A stretch of DNA of 64,000 nt from positions 8,370,001 through 8,434,000 of the forward strand of contig NZ_CP107917.1 of the NCBI RefSeq assembly GCF_036014175.1, written 5' to 3'. Shown here piece by piece: positions 8,403-17,668 of this stretch; the stretch's first letter is position 1; each line of letters begins with the position of its first letter. Origin of the DNA: Streptomyces sp. NBC_00443. GTDB taxonomy: Bacteria; Actinomycetota; Actinomycetes; Streptomycetales; Streptomycetaceae. The notes beneath the pieces were generated by a model that worked only from the letters and a program-made list of their open reading frames with translations, was not told where the DNA came from and ran no database searches. The translations under genes and the position numbers were made by a program.

Positions 8403-9814
8403 ATGGTCGAGCAGGACGAGCGCTTCGATGTCGTGGTCCTCGGAGCGGGCCCCGGCGGCTACGTCGCCGCGATCCGCGCCGCCCAGCTGGGCAAGCGGGT
8501 GGCGGTCGTGGAGGAGAAGTACTGGGGCGGCGTCTGTCTGAACGTGGGCTGTATCCCCAGCAAGGCCCTGCTGCGCAACGCCGAACTGGCGCACATCTTC
8601 ACGCGCGAGGCGAAGACCTTCGGCATCAAGGTGGACGGGCAGGTCAGCTTCGACTTCGGCGAGGCGTTCCGCCGCAGCCGCAAGGTCGCCGACGGCCGGG
8701 TCAAGGGCGTCCACTACCTGATGAAGAAGAACAAGATCACCGAGATCGACGGCCGCGGTACCTTCCTCGACCCGCACACCCTCCAGGTGGCCGGCTACGA
8801 GGGTGAGACCCGCACCATCGGCTTCGACCAGTGCATCATCGCCACCGGCGCCACGCCCAAGTTGCTTCCCGGCACCCGGCGCAGTTCGCGGGTGGTGACG
8901 TTCGAGGAGCAGATCCTGGCCGAGGAACTGCCGCAGTCGATCGTCATCGCGGGCGCCGGCGCGATCGGCGTCGAGTTCGCCTACGTGCTCCACAACTACG
9001 GCGTCAAGGTCACGATCGTCGAGTTCCTGGACCGGATGGCCCCGCTGGAGGACGCCGAGGTCTCCGCCGAACTCGCCAAGCAGTACCGCAAGTTGGGTAT
9101 CGACGTACTCACCTCCACCCGCGTCGACGCCGTCGACGAGTCCGGCGAGCAGGTGCGCGTCACAGTCACCGGCAAGGACGGCAGCAAGCAGGTGCTGGAG
9201 GCCGACAAGGTGCTGCAGGCGATCGGCTTCCAGCCGAACGTCGAGGGCTACGGCCTGGACAAGACCGGCGTGACCGTCACCGAGCGCGGCGCGATCGACG
9301 TCGACGGGCGCTGCCGTACGTCCGTCCCGCACATCTTCGCCATCGGCGACGTGACGGCGAAGCTGATGCTCGCGCACGCCGCCGAGGCCATGGGCATCAT
9401 CGCCGCCGAGACCATCGCGGACGCCGAGACGATGGAGCTGGACTATGTGATGATCCCGCGGGCCACCTACTGCCAGCCGCAGGTCGCCAGCTTCGGCTAC
9501 ACCGAGGCACAGGCCCGCGAGCTCGGCCACGACGTCAAGGTGGCGAAGTTCCCTTCACCGCGAACGGCAAGTCGCACGGCCTCGGCGACGCGACCGGCTT
9601 CGTCAAGCTGATCAGCGACGCCAAGTACGGCGAGCTGCTCGGCGGCCACCTCATCGGCCCGGACGTCACCGAACTGCTGCCCGAACTGACCCTGGCCCAG
9701 CAGTGGGACCTCACGGTCCACGAGGTCGCCCGTAACGTCCACGCGCACCCGACCCTCGGCGAGGCGGTCAAGGAGGCTGTGCACGGCCTCGCCGGACACA
9801 TGATCAACTTCTGA
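8403..9814 (+). pseudogene. lpdA: Dihydrolipoyl dehydrogenase, one frameshift (probably a sequencing error)
   Basis: E3 subunit of 2-oxoacid dehydrogenase complexes: reoxidises dihydrolipoamide using FAD and NAD. It has the FAD motif VLGAGPGGY, the redox disulfide GGVCLNVGC (Cys45 and Cys50), the NAD motif AGAGAIGVEFAY, IFAIGDVT, and the C-terminal HAHPTLGEA dimer motif. The start is ATG 8403 with AGGAAGGA upstream. The frame breaks at the C-run 9551-9553. One extra C there restores KFPFTANGKSHGLGDATGF and a full 470-residue enzyme. Such a clean break in a conserved housekeeping gene is most simply a base missed in sequencing. Confidence 0.88.
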
Positions 9815-9818
9815 CCGT

Positions 9819-10520
9819 TCAGCCGTCGAGCCACCAGCGGGCCGCCCCCCAGGCAAACGCGTAACCGAAGCCGTTGACCGCCCAGTGCAGGGTCATCGGC
9901 GCCAGCAGACTGCCGGAGCGGCGGCGTAGCTCGCACAGCACGACACCGGCGACGGCCGTGGCGACGATCGCCGCGGCCACCGTCGGTGCCACGCCGGCCT
10001 GACCTTCCCCGAAGACGGACCCGACGGCGGCGTTGGAGCGGTTGATGCCACGGGACGGCATCAGGTGCCACACCCCGAACAGCAGCGACGACACGCTCGT
10101 GGCCCATGCCGTGCCGTGCCGGCGCCGGATCATGGCCCACAGCACGCCCCGGAAGGCGGTCTCCTCCAGCAGTACGGTCCCGAAGGGCACCCGCACCAGC
10201 GCTCCCGACAGCATCCGCCCGAGGGACAGGTCCGCCGCCCTGCCGTCCCGGAAGGCCTCGCGCCCGGCCGGAACGGCGAGGAGGACCAGCAGGACCAGCA
10301 CGACGATCGCCACCAGGACGGGAGCCCACCGCAGCCCCCGGCGTACCCCCGCCGCGTCGAGCCCCAGGTCGGCCGGGGTGAGGCCGTCCCAGCGGGCGAT
10401 CATCAGCAGCACGGCCGTCGCGACCACGCAGATGACCACGTACATGGCTGGGCTCCGCGCGAGCCAGTTGTTCAGCAGGTTCGCGGCGGCGAGCACGGCA
10501 AGAGCACAGGTGATCCGCAT
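9819..10520 (-). CDS. CPBP family intramembrane metalloprotease
   Basis: A 233-residue integral membrane protein with about six hydrophobic segments. It carries the CAAX-protease/bacteriocin-processing (ABI) motifs: EETAFRG (EExxxR), FGVWH and a final HWAVN. Such proteins are prenyl-protease-like or scaffold proteins in the membrane; bacterial substrates are mostly unknown. It converges with lpdA with four bases between stops. The start ATG 10520 is the only one ahead of the first membrane segment. Confidence 0.85.
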   Translation of the reverse strand: MRITCALAVLAAANLLNNWLARSPAMYVVICVVATAVLLMIARWDGLTPADLGLDAAGVRRGLRWAPVLVAIVVLVLLVLLAVPAGREAFRDGRAADLSLGRMLSGALVRVPFGTVLLEETAFRGVLWAMIRRRHGTAWATSVSSLLFGVWHLMPSRGINRSNAAVGSVFGEGQAGVAPTVAAAIVATAVAGVVLCELRRRSGSLLAPMTLHWAVNGFGYAFAWGAARWWLDG

Positions 10521-10550
10521 CCGGGTTCCAGCATCCCCCGGCTGCGGCGA

Positions 10551-12512
10551 TCAGCCCAGTTTGCGGCAGTACAGCGCGTCGGGCGTCCGGGCCGACCCGA
10601 CCCGGCCGGTGTAGGCGATGCCGGCCGCGTACTCGTCGTCCGCGCACTGGCCCTTGTAGTGGCCCTGCGCGAAGTCGCCGCCCTTGGCGGCCGGCCCCCG
10701 GTTGTCGCCCCGGTCGAACCAGACCGTACGGCCACTCGCGCCGAGCCGTCCGGCCGGGGCCGGGGCGCACAGGGCGGCGGAGACGGCCGAGCCGCGGACG
10801 CTGTAGCCGATCAGGAACTGCCCCTCGGCGCACTGGAGTTTGGTGTATCCGGACGCCCAGTCCCGTCCCGGGGCCACGTGCCGCTCGTCCACCACCACCT
10901 CGTGTCCGCCGGCCGGGTCCCCCAGGGCGCCGGCCGTCGCGTCCGAGCACAGCCCCCGGTTGCCGGTGTGGCCGAGACCGAGCAGGCGCTGTCCGTCGGG
11001 GCAGACGGCCTTGCGGGCGCCGGAGTCCCAGTCGGGCAGGGCGCGCATCCGCCGGGACTGGACGAAGTCGCCGTGGTCGGGGCTGAGCATGGACCAGTCG
11101 GCGACCGGTGCCACCGGCCCGGTGCGGCCGTCGGCCTCGATGAGCCTCGTCCAGGCGACGGCCCGCCAGTCGTCGCCGTCGTACAGTCCCATACGGCGGC
11201 CTTCGGCATCCCAGTGCAGCAGCGCCCAGCCGTTGCCCTTGCGGTCCTGGTGCCAGCCGACGAGTGGCCAGTACGCGAAGTCGGCGTCGGTGCGGATCAG
11301 TTGGTCCACGAAGTTCTCGAACCAGGCCCGGGGTTTCTGGCCGGTCTCGTCGCGGCCCCCGACGCCGAACTCGCTGATCCAGACGGGGGCGGTGAAGTGC
11401 TGGTCCTGCTCGGCGGCAACGAAGAACGCCTGCCGGTCGAGCACCGCGATCAGTTCGCTGGGGCTCAGGTCGCGGTAGCGCGGATCGCTGGTCTCGCCCG
11501 TTCCGGTGGCGCCGCTGTGGTTCGGGCCGGTGTAGTCGTAGAAGTGGGCGGAGTACACCAGCTTGCCGGAGTCGATGAGGGTGTGGGACAGGCGGCGGGC
11601 GGGCTCCAGGGTGGGGCGCTCGTGCGGCAGGCCGTCGACGGGGATGCCGGTCCAGTTGATGCCCTCGACGACGATCAGCAGATTCGGGTTGGCCTCCGCC
11701 AGAATGCGGTCACCCACGCGCTGGGAGGCGGCGAACCAGTCGTGGTCGTCGCCGAGGCCCCAGTTGGGGTCGTCCCACACGTTGCGGCGCACCTCGTTGT
11801 AGAGGTCGGCGCCGACGACGCGCGGGTTGTCCCGGTAGCGACGGGCCATGAACAGCCAGTCGCTCTCCCAGGTCCCGGTGGACTGGCTCGCGTTCCAGCG
11901 TTCGTTGCCGTCGACTCCGCAGCACCAACGCGTGGTGTTGGTGTGGTTGTTGAGGATCACCGCGAGGCCGGCCGCCGTGAGGTCGCGCACGACCGCGTCG
12001 TACACCTCCAGCGGAGTCCTGCCGCGCAGCGACGGATTGGCGGCGACGGAGTCGTCCGTGACGGGACGGCTGTCGTGGACCATCTCGTTGGAGAAGGGGA
12101 GCCGGACGCTGTTGATCCCGATCTCGCGGAACCCGGCGATGATGTCGGCCGCCGAGGCGCGGTCCAGGCCGAGCGGTATCCGGCCGGAGTTCTCGCCGGC
12201 GTGGTGGCTCGCGTCGTCGGCCTGGTCGCCCGAGCCGTTCCAAGTGCCGCTGGCGCCATGCCAGTTGCCGGAGCGCAGCTTGAAGCGGTCCCCGTCCGCG
12301 TCGACGATCCAGCGGCCCCGTGTGCTCAGCGGCGGCGTCCAGTCCTGCGCGCTCGCCGTGGCGGCGGGCGGGACGACGGTCTCGGCGGCGGCCGGCCGCT
12401 GCTCGGCCGCGGCCTCGGGCAGGGAGGCCAGCGGGACGAGGAGGAGTACGGCGGCGAGAGTAGCCCTCACCAAGGATCCGCGCACGGTCACCATCCCGGG
12501 CTGTTTTGTCAT
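10551..12512 (-). CDS. Secreted glycoside hydrolase family 5 with a threefold C-terminal module
   Basis: A 653-residue secreted cellulase-like enzyme. A signal peptide (about 1-36) precedes a GH5 barrel (about 60-455). The acid/base glutamate is in LYNEVRRN (Glu240) and the nucleophile in WISEFG (Glu381). VRLPFSNEM and LNNHTNTTRWCCG are other family blocks. Residues about 473-653 contain three repeats of roughly 60 residues with the pattern DW..G..K..C..GQ..G...G....LC, each with two cysteines. This resembles no carbohydrate-binding family I can name. No strong ribosome binding site precedes ATG 12512, and ATG 12494 is an alternative start. The likely role is hydrolysis of plant or microbial beta-glucans outside the cell. 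Confidence 0.85.
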   Translation of the reverse strand: MTKQPGMVTVRGSLVRATLAAVLLLVPLASLPEAAAEQRPAAAETVVPPAATASAQDWTPPLSTRGRWIVDADGDRFKLRSGNWHGASGTWNGSGDQADDASHHAGENSGRIPLGLDRASAADIIAGFREIGINSVRLPFSNEMVHDSRPVTDDSVAANPSLRGRTPLEVYDAVVRDLTAAGLAVILNNHTNTTRWCCGVDGNERWNASQSTGTWESDWLFMARRYRDNPRVVGADLYNEVRRNVWDDPNWGLGDDHDWFAASQRVGDRILAEANPNLLIVVEGINWTGIPVDGLPHERPTLEPARRLSHTLIDSGKLVYSAHFYDYTGPNHSGATGTGETSDPRYRDLSPSELIAVLDRQAFFVAAEQDQHFTAPVWISEFGVGGRDETGQKPRAWFENFVDQLIRTDADFAYWPLVGWHQDRKGNGWALLHWDAEGRRMGLYDGDDWRAVAWTRLIEADGRTGPVAPVADWSMLSPDHGDFVQSRRMRALPDWDSGARKAVCPDGQRLLGLGHTGNRGLCSDATAGALGDPAGGHEVVVDERHVAPGRDWASGYTKLQCAEGQFLIGYSVRGSAVSAALCAPAPAGRLGASGRTVWFDRGDNRGPAAKGGDFAQGHYKGQCADDEYAAGIAYTGRVGSARTPDALYCRKLG

Positions 12513-12750
12513 GGCAGCGTCATCATGGTGGATGGGGTGACATGGGTCCAGTCTTTCGCGGCGGCCTCACGCGAGAGGTCGCTGAGTTCCGGCCCCGCCG
12601 CGGTTGGTGCGCAGCCACCTCGTCGACGAACGCGGTCTCCCGCGCCTCCGTCACCCGATGGGGCCCTCCTCCGTCCACTGCCCGCACCTGTGGCGCCGTG
12701 AGGCCCCGTTGCGCATCCTCGGTGGTACCGCGTCCCAGGGAGGCACATCC

Positions 12751-13527
12751 ATGCCGGCCAAGAACCTCACCGCCAATCGCTCCGCCCTCGGCCACCGTCT
12801 CGCCTACGCCCTGCGCCACCCGGACCGCGTGCCCCGCCATCTCGTCCGCACCGCCCGGGACATGTGGCTGCGCCGCCGCTACCCGGACCACGTCTCCTAC
12901 TACCGGGCCGTGATGCGCTCCGACACCCGGGCCGACCCGGACGCGGCCGTCGGAAGCCACAACCGCGAGCGATGGCTGGCGCTCGGGGCGATGCAGTTCG
13001 ACTACCTCATCGGCCACGGCCTGCGCCCCGAGCACCGGATGCTGGAGATCGGCTGCGGCAACCTGCGAGGAGGCTGGCGGTTCATCCGCCATCTGGAGCC
13101 CGGCCACTACTACGGCATCGACATCTCGCCCGACATCCTCTTCGCCGCCCAGGACACCGTCGCGGAGATGGGTCTGCAGCAGCGGCTGCCCACACTGACC
13201 CCGGTGCGCGACCTGACGCTGCGCTTCCTGCCCGACGCCCACTTCGACGTGGTGCACGCCCACAGCGTCTTCTCGCACTCACCGCTCCCGGTCATCGAGG
13301 AGTGCCTGGCCAACGTCGGCCGGGTGCTCGCGCCAGGCGGCTGGTTCGACTTCACCTTCGACCGCACCGAGGGACAGGAGCACCACGTCCTGCGGGAGGA
13401 CTTCTACTACCGCACCGAGACCCTCCTGGCGCTGGCCGGGAAACACGGCCTGCGAGCCCGCTTCATGGCGGACTGGGAGGCACTCCCGCACGGCCAGTCC
13501 AAGATCCGGGTCACACATCCCGGGTGA
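12751..13527 (+). CDS. Class I SAM-dependent methyltransferase
   Basis: A 258-residue protein starting at ATG 12751 behind AGGGAGG. SAM-binding motif I is MLEIGCGNLRGGWRFI, followed by YYGIDIS (acidic loop), DVVHAHSVFSH and the LAPGGWFDFTF block. The N-terminal 60 residues are basic (LRHPDRVPRHLVRTARDMWLRRRY), as in methyltransferases found near cell-surface sugar genes. It is divergent from the GH5 gene. The 238 bases between them show no clear operator. The substrate is unknown. Confidence 0.82.
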   Translation: MPAKNLTANRSALGHRLAYALRHPDRVPRHLVRTARDMWLRRRYPDHVSYYRAVMRSDTRADPDAAVGSHNRERWLALGAMQFDYLIGHGLRPEHRMLEIGCGNLRGGWRFIRHLEPGHYYGIDISPDILFAAQDTVAEMGLQQRLPTLTPVRDLTLRFLPDAHFDVVHAHSVFSHSPLPVIEECLANVGRVLAPGGWFDFTFDRTEGQEHHVLREDFYYRTETLLALAGKHGLRARFMADWEALPHGQSKIRVTHPG

Positions 13528-13595
13528 ACCGACTGCCCGTCATCAGGTCAACTGTCCCGGACTCTTGACTCGTAAAGCAGGAGTGGCGATCCTCG

Positions 13596-13610
13596 TCGCA
13601 CATTGTGCGA
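13596..13610. promoter_or_regulatory. Palindrome TCGCACATTGTGCGA, likely TetR operator
   Basis: Perfect seven-base arms around one central T, 52 bases before the start of the M19-like hydrolase. A TTGACT hexamer lies upstream at 13565-13570, though no good -10 partner is evident. The TetR gene of the same transcription unit (15745-16341) is the natural candidate to bind it. Confidence 0.5.
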
Positions 13611-13661
13611 GGTCATGACAACCAGTCGACCGCGCGATCCCGCCGACCGAGGGACGTGGCT

Positions 13662-15725
13662 GTGACCAGTTCCGGACGCCCGTACCGCAGACGCAAGAAC
13701 GTGACCGTGGTGTCGCTCCTCCTCCTCGTGCTGTCCATCGCGCTGGGCCCCGCGCCGAGTTCGGCGGCCGGAACCGACTGGTGGAACCCGACCGCACGGC
13801 CGGCGCCGGACTCCCAGGTCAACGTCACGGGGGAGCCCTTCAAGGGGACCAACGCCCAGGGCGAGGTGCGCGGCTTCGTGGACGCGCACGACCACATCTT
13901 CTCCAACGAGGCCTTCGGCGGGCGCCTGATCTGCGGAAAGCCGTTCTCCGACGCCGGCGTCGCCGACGCCCTCAAGGACTGCCCCGAGCACTACCCCGAC
14001 GGCTCGCTCGCGATCTTCGACTTCATCACCAACGGCGGTGACGGCAAGCACGACCCGAACGGCTGGCCCACCTTCAAGGACTGGCCCGCGCACGACTCGC
14101 TGACCCACCAGCAGAACTACTACGCCTGGGTCGAGCGGGCCTGGCGCGGCGGCCAGCGCGTGCTCGTCAACGACCTCGTCACCAACGGCGTGATCTGCTC
14201 GGTGTACTTCTTCAAGGACCGCAGCTGCGACGAGATGACGTCCATCCGGCTGCAGGCCAAGCTGACGTACGACATGCAGGCCTTCGTCGACAAGATGTAC
14301 GGCGGCACCGGCAAGGGCTGGTTCCGCGTCGTCACCGACAGCGCGCAGGCCCGTGAAGTCATCGAACAGGGCAAGCTGGCGGTCATCCTCGGCGTGGAGA
14401 CCTCCGAGCCCTTCGGCTGCAAGCAGATCCTCGACATCGCGCAGTGCAGCAAGGAGGACATCGACAAGGGCCTGGACGAGCTGCATTCGCTCGGCGTGCG
14501 CAGCATGTTCCTGTGCCACAAGTTCGACAACGCCCTGTGCGGGGTCCGCTTCGACTCCGGCTCGCTCGGAACGGCCATCAACGTCGGCCAGTTCCTGTCG
14601 ACCGGCACCTACTGGAAGACCGAGACCTGCAAGGGTCCGCAGCACGACAACCCCATCGGCAACGCGGCGGCAGCCGCAGCCGAGGCGAAGCTCCCGGCGG
14701 GCGAGGAGGTCCCCTCGTACAGCGCCGACGCACAGTGCAACGTCAGAGGGCTCACAAATCTCGGCGAGTACGCCGTACGGGGCATGATGAACCGCGGGAT
14801 GATGCTGGAGATCGACCACATGAGCGTCAAGGCCACCGGCCGGGTGCTCGACATCTTCGAGTCGGCGTCCTATCCCGGCGTGCTCTCCTCGCACAGCTGG
14901 ATGGACATGGACTGGACCGAGCGGGTCTACGGCCTCGGCGGCTTCATCGCCCAGTACATGCACGGCTCCGACGGCTTCATCTCCGAGGCCAAGCGCACGG
15001 AGGCCCTGCGCGACAAGTACGGCGTCGGCTACGGCTACGGCACCGACATGAACGGCGTCGGCGGCTGGCCGGGCCCGCGCGGAGCGGACGCCCCGAACAA
15101 GGTGACGTACCCGTTCAAGAGCGTCGACGGGGGCTCCGTCATCGACCGGCAGACCACCGGCCAGCGCACCTGGGACCTGAACACCGACGGCGCCGCCCAC
15201 TACGGCCTCGTCCCCGACTGGATCGAGGACATCCGCCGCGTCGGCGGCCAGGACGTCGTCGACGACCTCTTCCGGGGCGCCGAGTCCTACCTCGACACCT
15301 GGGCGGCCTCCGAGAACCACGAGGCCGGCGTCAATCTCGCGCGCGGCGCGAGCACGTCGGCCAGCTCCTCGGAGTGGAGCCTGTTCACGAGCTACCAGCC
15401 GGGGCGGGCCGTCGACGGCGAAGGCGGCACCCGCTGGGCGAGCGACTGGAACGACGACCAGTGGTACAAGGTCGACCTCGGCGCCACCCGCGTCGTCAAG
15501 CGGGTCACGCTCGACTGGGAACGCGCGTACGCGAAGTCGTACCGCATCGAGCTGTCCACCGACGGAGTGAACTGGCAGACCGCCTGGTCCACGACAGCCG
15601 GTGACGGCGGCCTGGACACGACCCGGTTCAGCGGCACACCGGCCAGGTACGTACGCGTCCAGGGGCTGGACCGGGGCACCGACTGGGGCTATTCCCTCTA
15701 CGAAGTCGGCGTCCACAGCGGCTGA
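13662..15725 (+). CDS. Secreted M19-like (membrane dipeptidase fold) hydrolase with C-terminal F5/8-type C domain
   Basis: A 687-residue secreted protein starting at GTG 13662 (GAGGGA upstream), with a signal peptide in the first 35 residues. The catalytic domain keeps the order of metal-binding motifs of renal dipeptidase-like amidohydrolases: VDAHDH, LGVETSE, FLCHKFDN, LEIDHMS, SSHSW and GYGTDMNG. The last 130 residues (from NLARGASTSASS) form a discoidin or CBM32-like beta-sandwich (GRAVDGEGGTRWAS, WYKVDLGA, YRIELSTDG, RYVRVQG) for binding sugars. True M19 enzymes are smaller (about 330-400 residues) and have a DxHND start, so the substrate here may differ. It is followed after 19 bases by a TetR gene. 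Confidence 0.78.
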   Translation: MTSSGRPYRRRKNVTVVSLLLLVLSIALGPAPSSAAGTDWWNPTARPAPDSQVNVTGEPFKGTNAQGEVRGFVDAHDHIFSNEAFGGRLICGKPFSDAGVADALKDCPEHYPDGSLAIFDFITNGGDGKHDPNGWPTFKDWPAHDSLTHQQNYYAWVERAWRGGQRVLVNDLVTNGVICSVYFFKDRSCDEMTSIRLQAKLTYDMQAFVDKMYGGTGKGWFRVVTDSAQAREVIEQGKLAVILGVETSEPFGCKQILDIAQCSKEDIDKGLDELHSLGVRSMFLCHKFDNALCGVRFDSGSLGTAINVGQFLSTGTYWKTETCKGPQHDNPIGNAAAAAAEAKLPAGEEVPSYSADAQCNVRGLTNLGEYAVRGMMNRGMMLEIDHMSVKATGRVLDIFESASYPGVLSSHSWMDMDWTERVYGLGGFIAQYMHGSDGFISEAKRTEALRDKYGVGYGYGTDMNGVGGWPGPRGADAPNKVTYPFKSVDGGSVIDRQTTGQRTWDLNTDGAAHYGLVPDWIEDIRRVGGQDVVDDLFRGAESYLDTWAASENHEAGVNLARGASTSASSSEWSLFTSYQPGRAVDGEGGTRWASDWNDDQWYKVDLGATRVVKRVTLDWERAYAKSYRIELSTDGVNWQTAWSTTAGDGGLDTTRFSGTPARYVRVQGLDRGTDWGYSLYEVGVHSG

Positions 15726-15744
15726 CACCCACGAGAGGGGCTCC

Positions 15745-16341
15745 ATGGCACGGTTGCCGTCCGCCGAGCGGCGGCGACAGCTCACCGAAGCGGCCATCAG
15801 GGCGATGGCCCGGGACGGCGTCCCCAGGACGACCACCCGGTCCATCGCCGCCGAGGCAGGCGTCTCGCTGAGCGTCTTCCACTACTGCTTCGACTCCAAG
15901 CAGGAGCTGATCGAGTCCGTCATCACCACCATCACCGGGCACTACGTGACGGTGGTGAAGCAGGCCCTGCGGCCCCGCGCCACCCTCGAGGAGACCGTCC
16001 GGGCCGGCTTCGAGGCGTACTGGGACCACGTCCGCGCCCACCCGGACGAGCACATGCTCACCTACGAGCTGGCGCAGTACGCCCTGCGCCAGCCCGGCTT
16101 CGAGCACCTGGCACGCCGCCAGTACGAGCTGTACGCCGAGACGTACGCCGAGCTCATCGAGCAGTTGCGGCAGACCATGGGCGTCCGGCTCCGCGTACCC
16201 GTCCCGGTACTGGCCCGATATCTGGCCGCCATGACCGACGGCCTCACGCTCAACTACCTCGTCCTCGGCGACGACGCGGCCTGGACCGGCATCCTCGACA
16301 CGGTCACCGCGCACATCGCCGGGCTGGTGTGCGAGACCTGA
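15745..16341 (+). CDS. TetR family transcriptional regulator
   Basis: A 198-residue repressor-type protein. The N-terminal helix-turn-helix (TTRSIAAEAGVSLSVFHYCF, about residues 30-50) is followed by an all-helical ligand domain. ATG 15745 is preceded by GAGAGGGG. It lies 19 bases after the secreted hydrolase on the same strand, so it is probably in the same operon and autoregulated through the palindrome at 13596-13610. Confidence 0.87.
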   Translation: MARLPSAERRRQLTEAAIRAMARDGVPRTTTRSIAAEAGVSLSVFHYCFDSKQELIESVITTITGHYVTVVKQALRPRATLEETVRAGFEAYWDHVRAHPDEHMLTYELAQYALRQPGFEHLARRQYELYAETYAELIEQLRQTMGVRLRVPVPVLARYLAAMTDGLTLNYLVLGDDAAWTGILDTVTAHIAGLVCET

Positions 16342-16350
16342 CCGGGGCGG

Positions 16351-17445
16351 TCACCCCGGTACGGCTGCCCGATCGCGGGCCTCCTGCGTCGCGTCCCGCC
16401 GGAAGAGCCACCGCATCTCCGGTTCCACCACGAACCGCAGCGCCCGCCGCACCGGGGGTGTGCACAGCGCGGTCACGACCACCGCGGCGACGACGCCGAC
16501 TACGAACGGGCCGAGCGGCCGGTGCATCCAGGCGGGGTCGTACCAGCCGAAGTACTTGGCGCTCTGGGCTACGAACCCGTGCAGCAGATAGCCGTACAGC
16601 GTGCCCACGCCCAGCACCGTGCACCACATCCGCCGACCGGGCACCCAGGCGAGGAAGCAGGCCACCAGGACCAGCGAGCAGGCGAACAGCACCGGCGTCA
16701 TCACGGCCCCGTACCACTGCGGCGCGCCCAGCTCCGCGGCGCTGTCGCGGTGGTAGAACCAGGCTCCGGCCATCCGCGGCACTGCCCAGTACGCCACCGC
16801 GAACGCGGCCACGAACACGGGCACGGCCGCGATCCGCACCGCGCGGCGGCGCACCATGCGGAAGTGCTCCGGGCGCAGGAGCAGACCCAGCACGAAGTAC
16901 GGCAGGAACTGCAGGGTGCGCTGGAGATCCAGGTCGTTGCCGATGGACGGCGAGAGGGTGGCCAGCATCGCCACGGCGAGCGCCAGCGGCAGCGGCATGC
17001 GCACCCGCCGCCACAGCGGTGCGGTCAGCCGCCACAGGAACAGGGACGCGAGGAACCACGTCAGATACAGCGGGTCCAGCAGGCTGACCGCGCGGCCCGG
17101 TTCCTGGTCCGTCCACCTGGTGAACAGGGTGTACGCCGTCTCGAAGACGACGTACGGGACGACGAGACCGGTCACCAGCCGTCTGAGCTGGTGCGGGCGG
17201 CCGTCGAAGCTGCGGGAGAAGTATCCGGAGATCACGATGAACGCCGGCATGTGGAAGGCGTACACCAGCATGTACAGCGCGCTGACCGTCCGGCTGCCGT
17301 CCCGCAGCGGTTCCCACGCATGGCCGACCGCCACCAGGACGATCGCCGCGTACTTGGCGTTGTCGAAGAAGGCGTCCCGCTGTTTCGAAGGCGCAGGTGA
17401 CGGGGCCGTGGCAGGCGCGGGAGCCGTGACGGTGTGATTCGGCAT
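16351..17445 (-). CDS. Membrane acyltransferase family 3 protein
   Basis: A 364-residue integral membrane protein with about ten hydrophobic segments. The N-terminal block FFDNAKYAAIVLVAVGHAWEP and YAFHMPAFIVISGYFS is characteristic of acyltransferase-3 proteins, which O-acylate cell-surface sugars, glycolipids or secondary metabolites; the His of VGHAWEP is the conserved catalytic candidate. I prefer ATG 17445, since longer readings add an Arg/Gly-rich non-conserved leader, although the ribosome binding site is weak. It converges with the TetR gene after nine bases. The acceptor is unknown. Confidence 0.85.
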   Translation of the reverse strand: MPNHTVTAPAPATAPSPAPSKQRDAFFDNAKYAAIVLVAVGHAWEPLRDGSRTVSALYMLVYAFHMPAFIVISGYFSRSFDGRPHQLRRLVTGLVVPYVVFETAYTLFTRWTDQEPGRAVSLLDPLYLTWFLASLFLWRLTAPLWRRVRMPLPLALAVAMLATLSPSIGNDLDLQRTLQFLPYFVLGLLLRPEHFRMVRRRAVRIAAVPVFVAAFAVAYWAVPRMAGAWFYHRDSAAELGAPQWYGAVMTPVLFACSLVLVACFLAWVPGRRMWCTVLGVGTLYGYLLHGFVAQSAKYFGWYDPAWMHRPLGPFVVGVVAAVVVTALCTPPVRRALRFVVEPEMRWLFRRDATQEARDRAAVPG

Positions 17446-17668
17446 CCCACGCGTCTCACCACTTGTGGCCCGGGCAAACCTCCGCAGGCGGCCATGGCTC
17501 CCCGGGCGCCCGGGGGACGGCGTCATAGGGCCGTAGGGGTGTGGTCGTAACCCGTGTGATCGCTCCGAATGGTGCGACCCGATGGATTGGCTGACGGTGG
17601 ATCACGTCAGGCCTGGCTCCAGTGGTGATGAAGCGTCAGCCGCCCAGGCCGTGACGGAAGGACTCACT

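Noticed and set aside
10065..12701. An 878-codon open frame on the plus strand opposite the GH5 and CPBP genes
   Set aside because: Its predicted protein is low-complexity Arg/Gly/Ala/Pro and matches no fold; it is the antisense shadow of real minus-strand genes, expected at this GC content.
13548..15845. A 765-codon minus-strand open frame opposite the M19-like gene
   Set aside because: It has no ribosome binding site and shows antisense composition; the plus strand carries signal peptide, metal motifs and CBM32-like domain.
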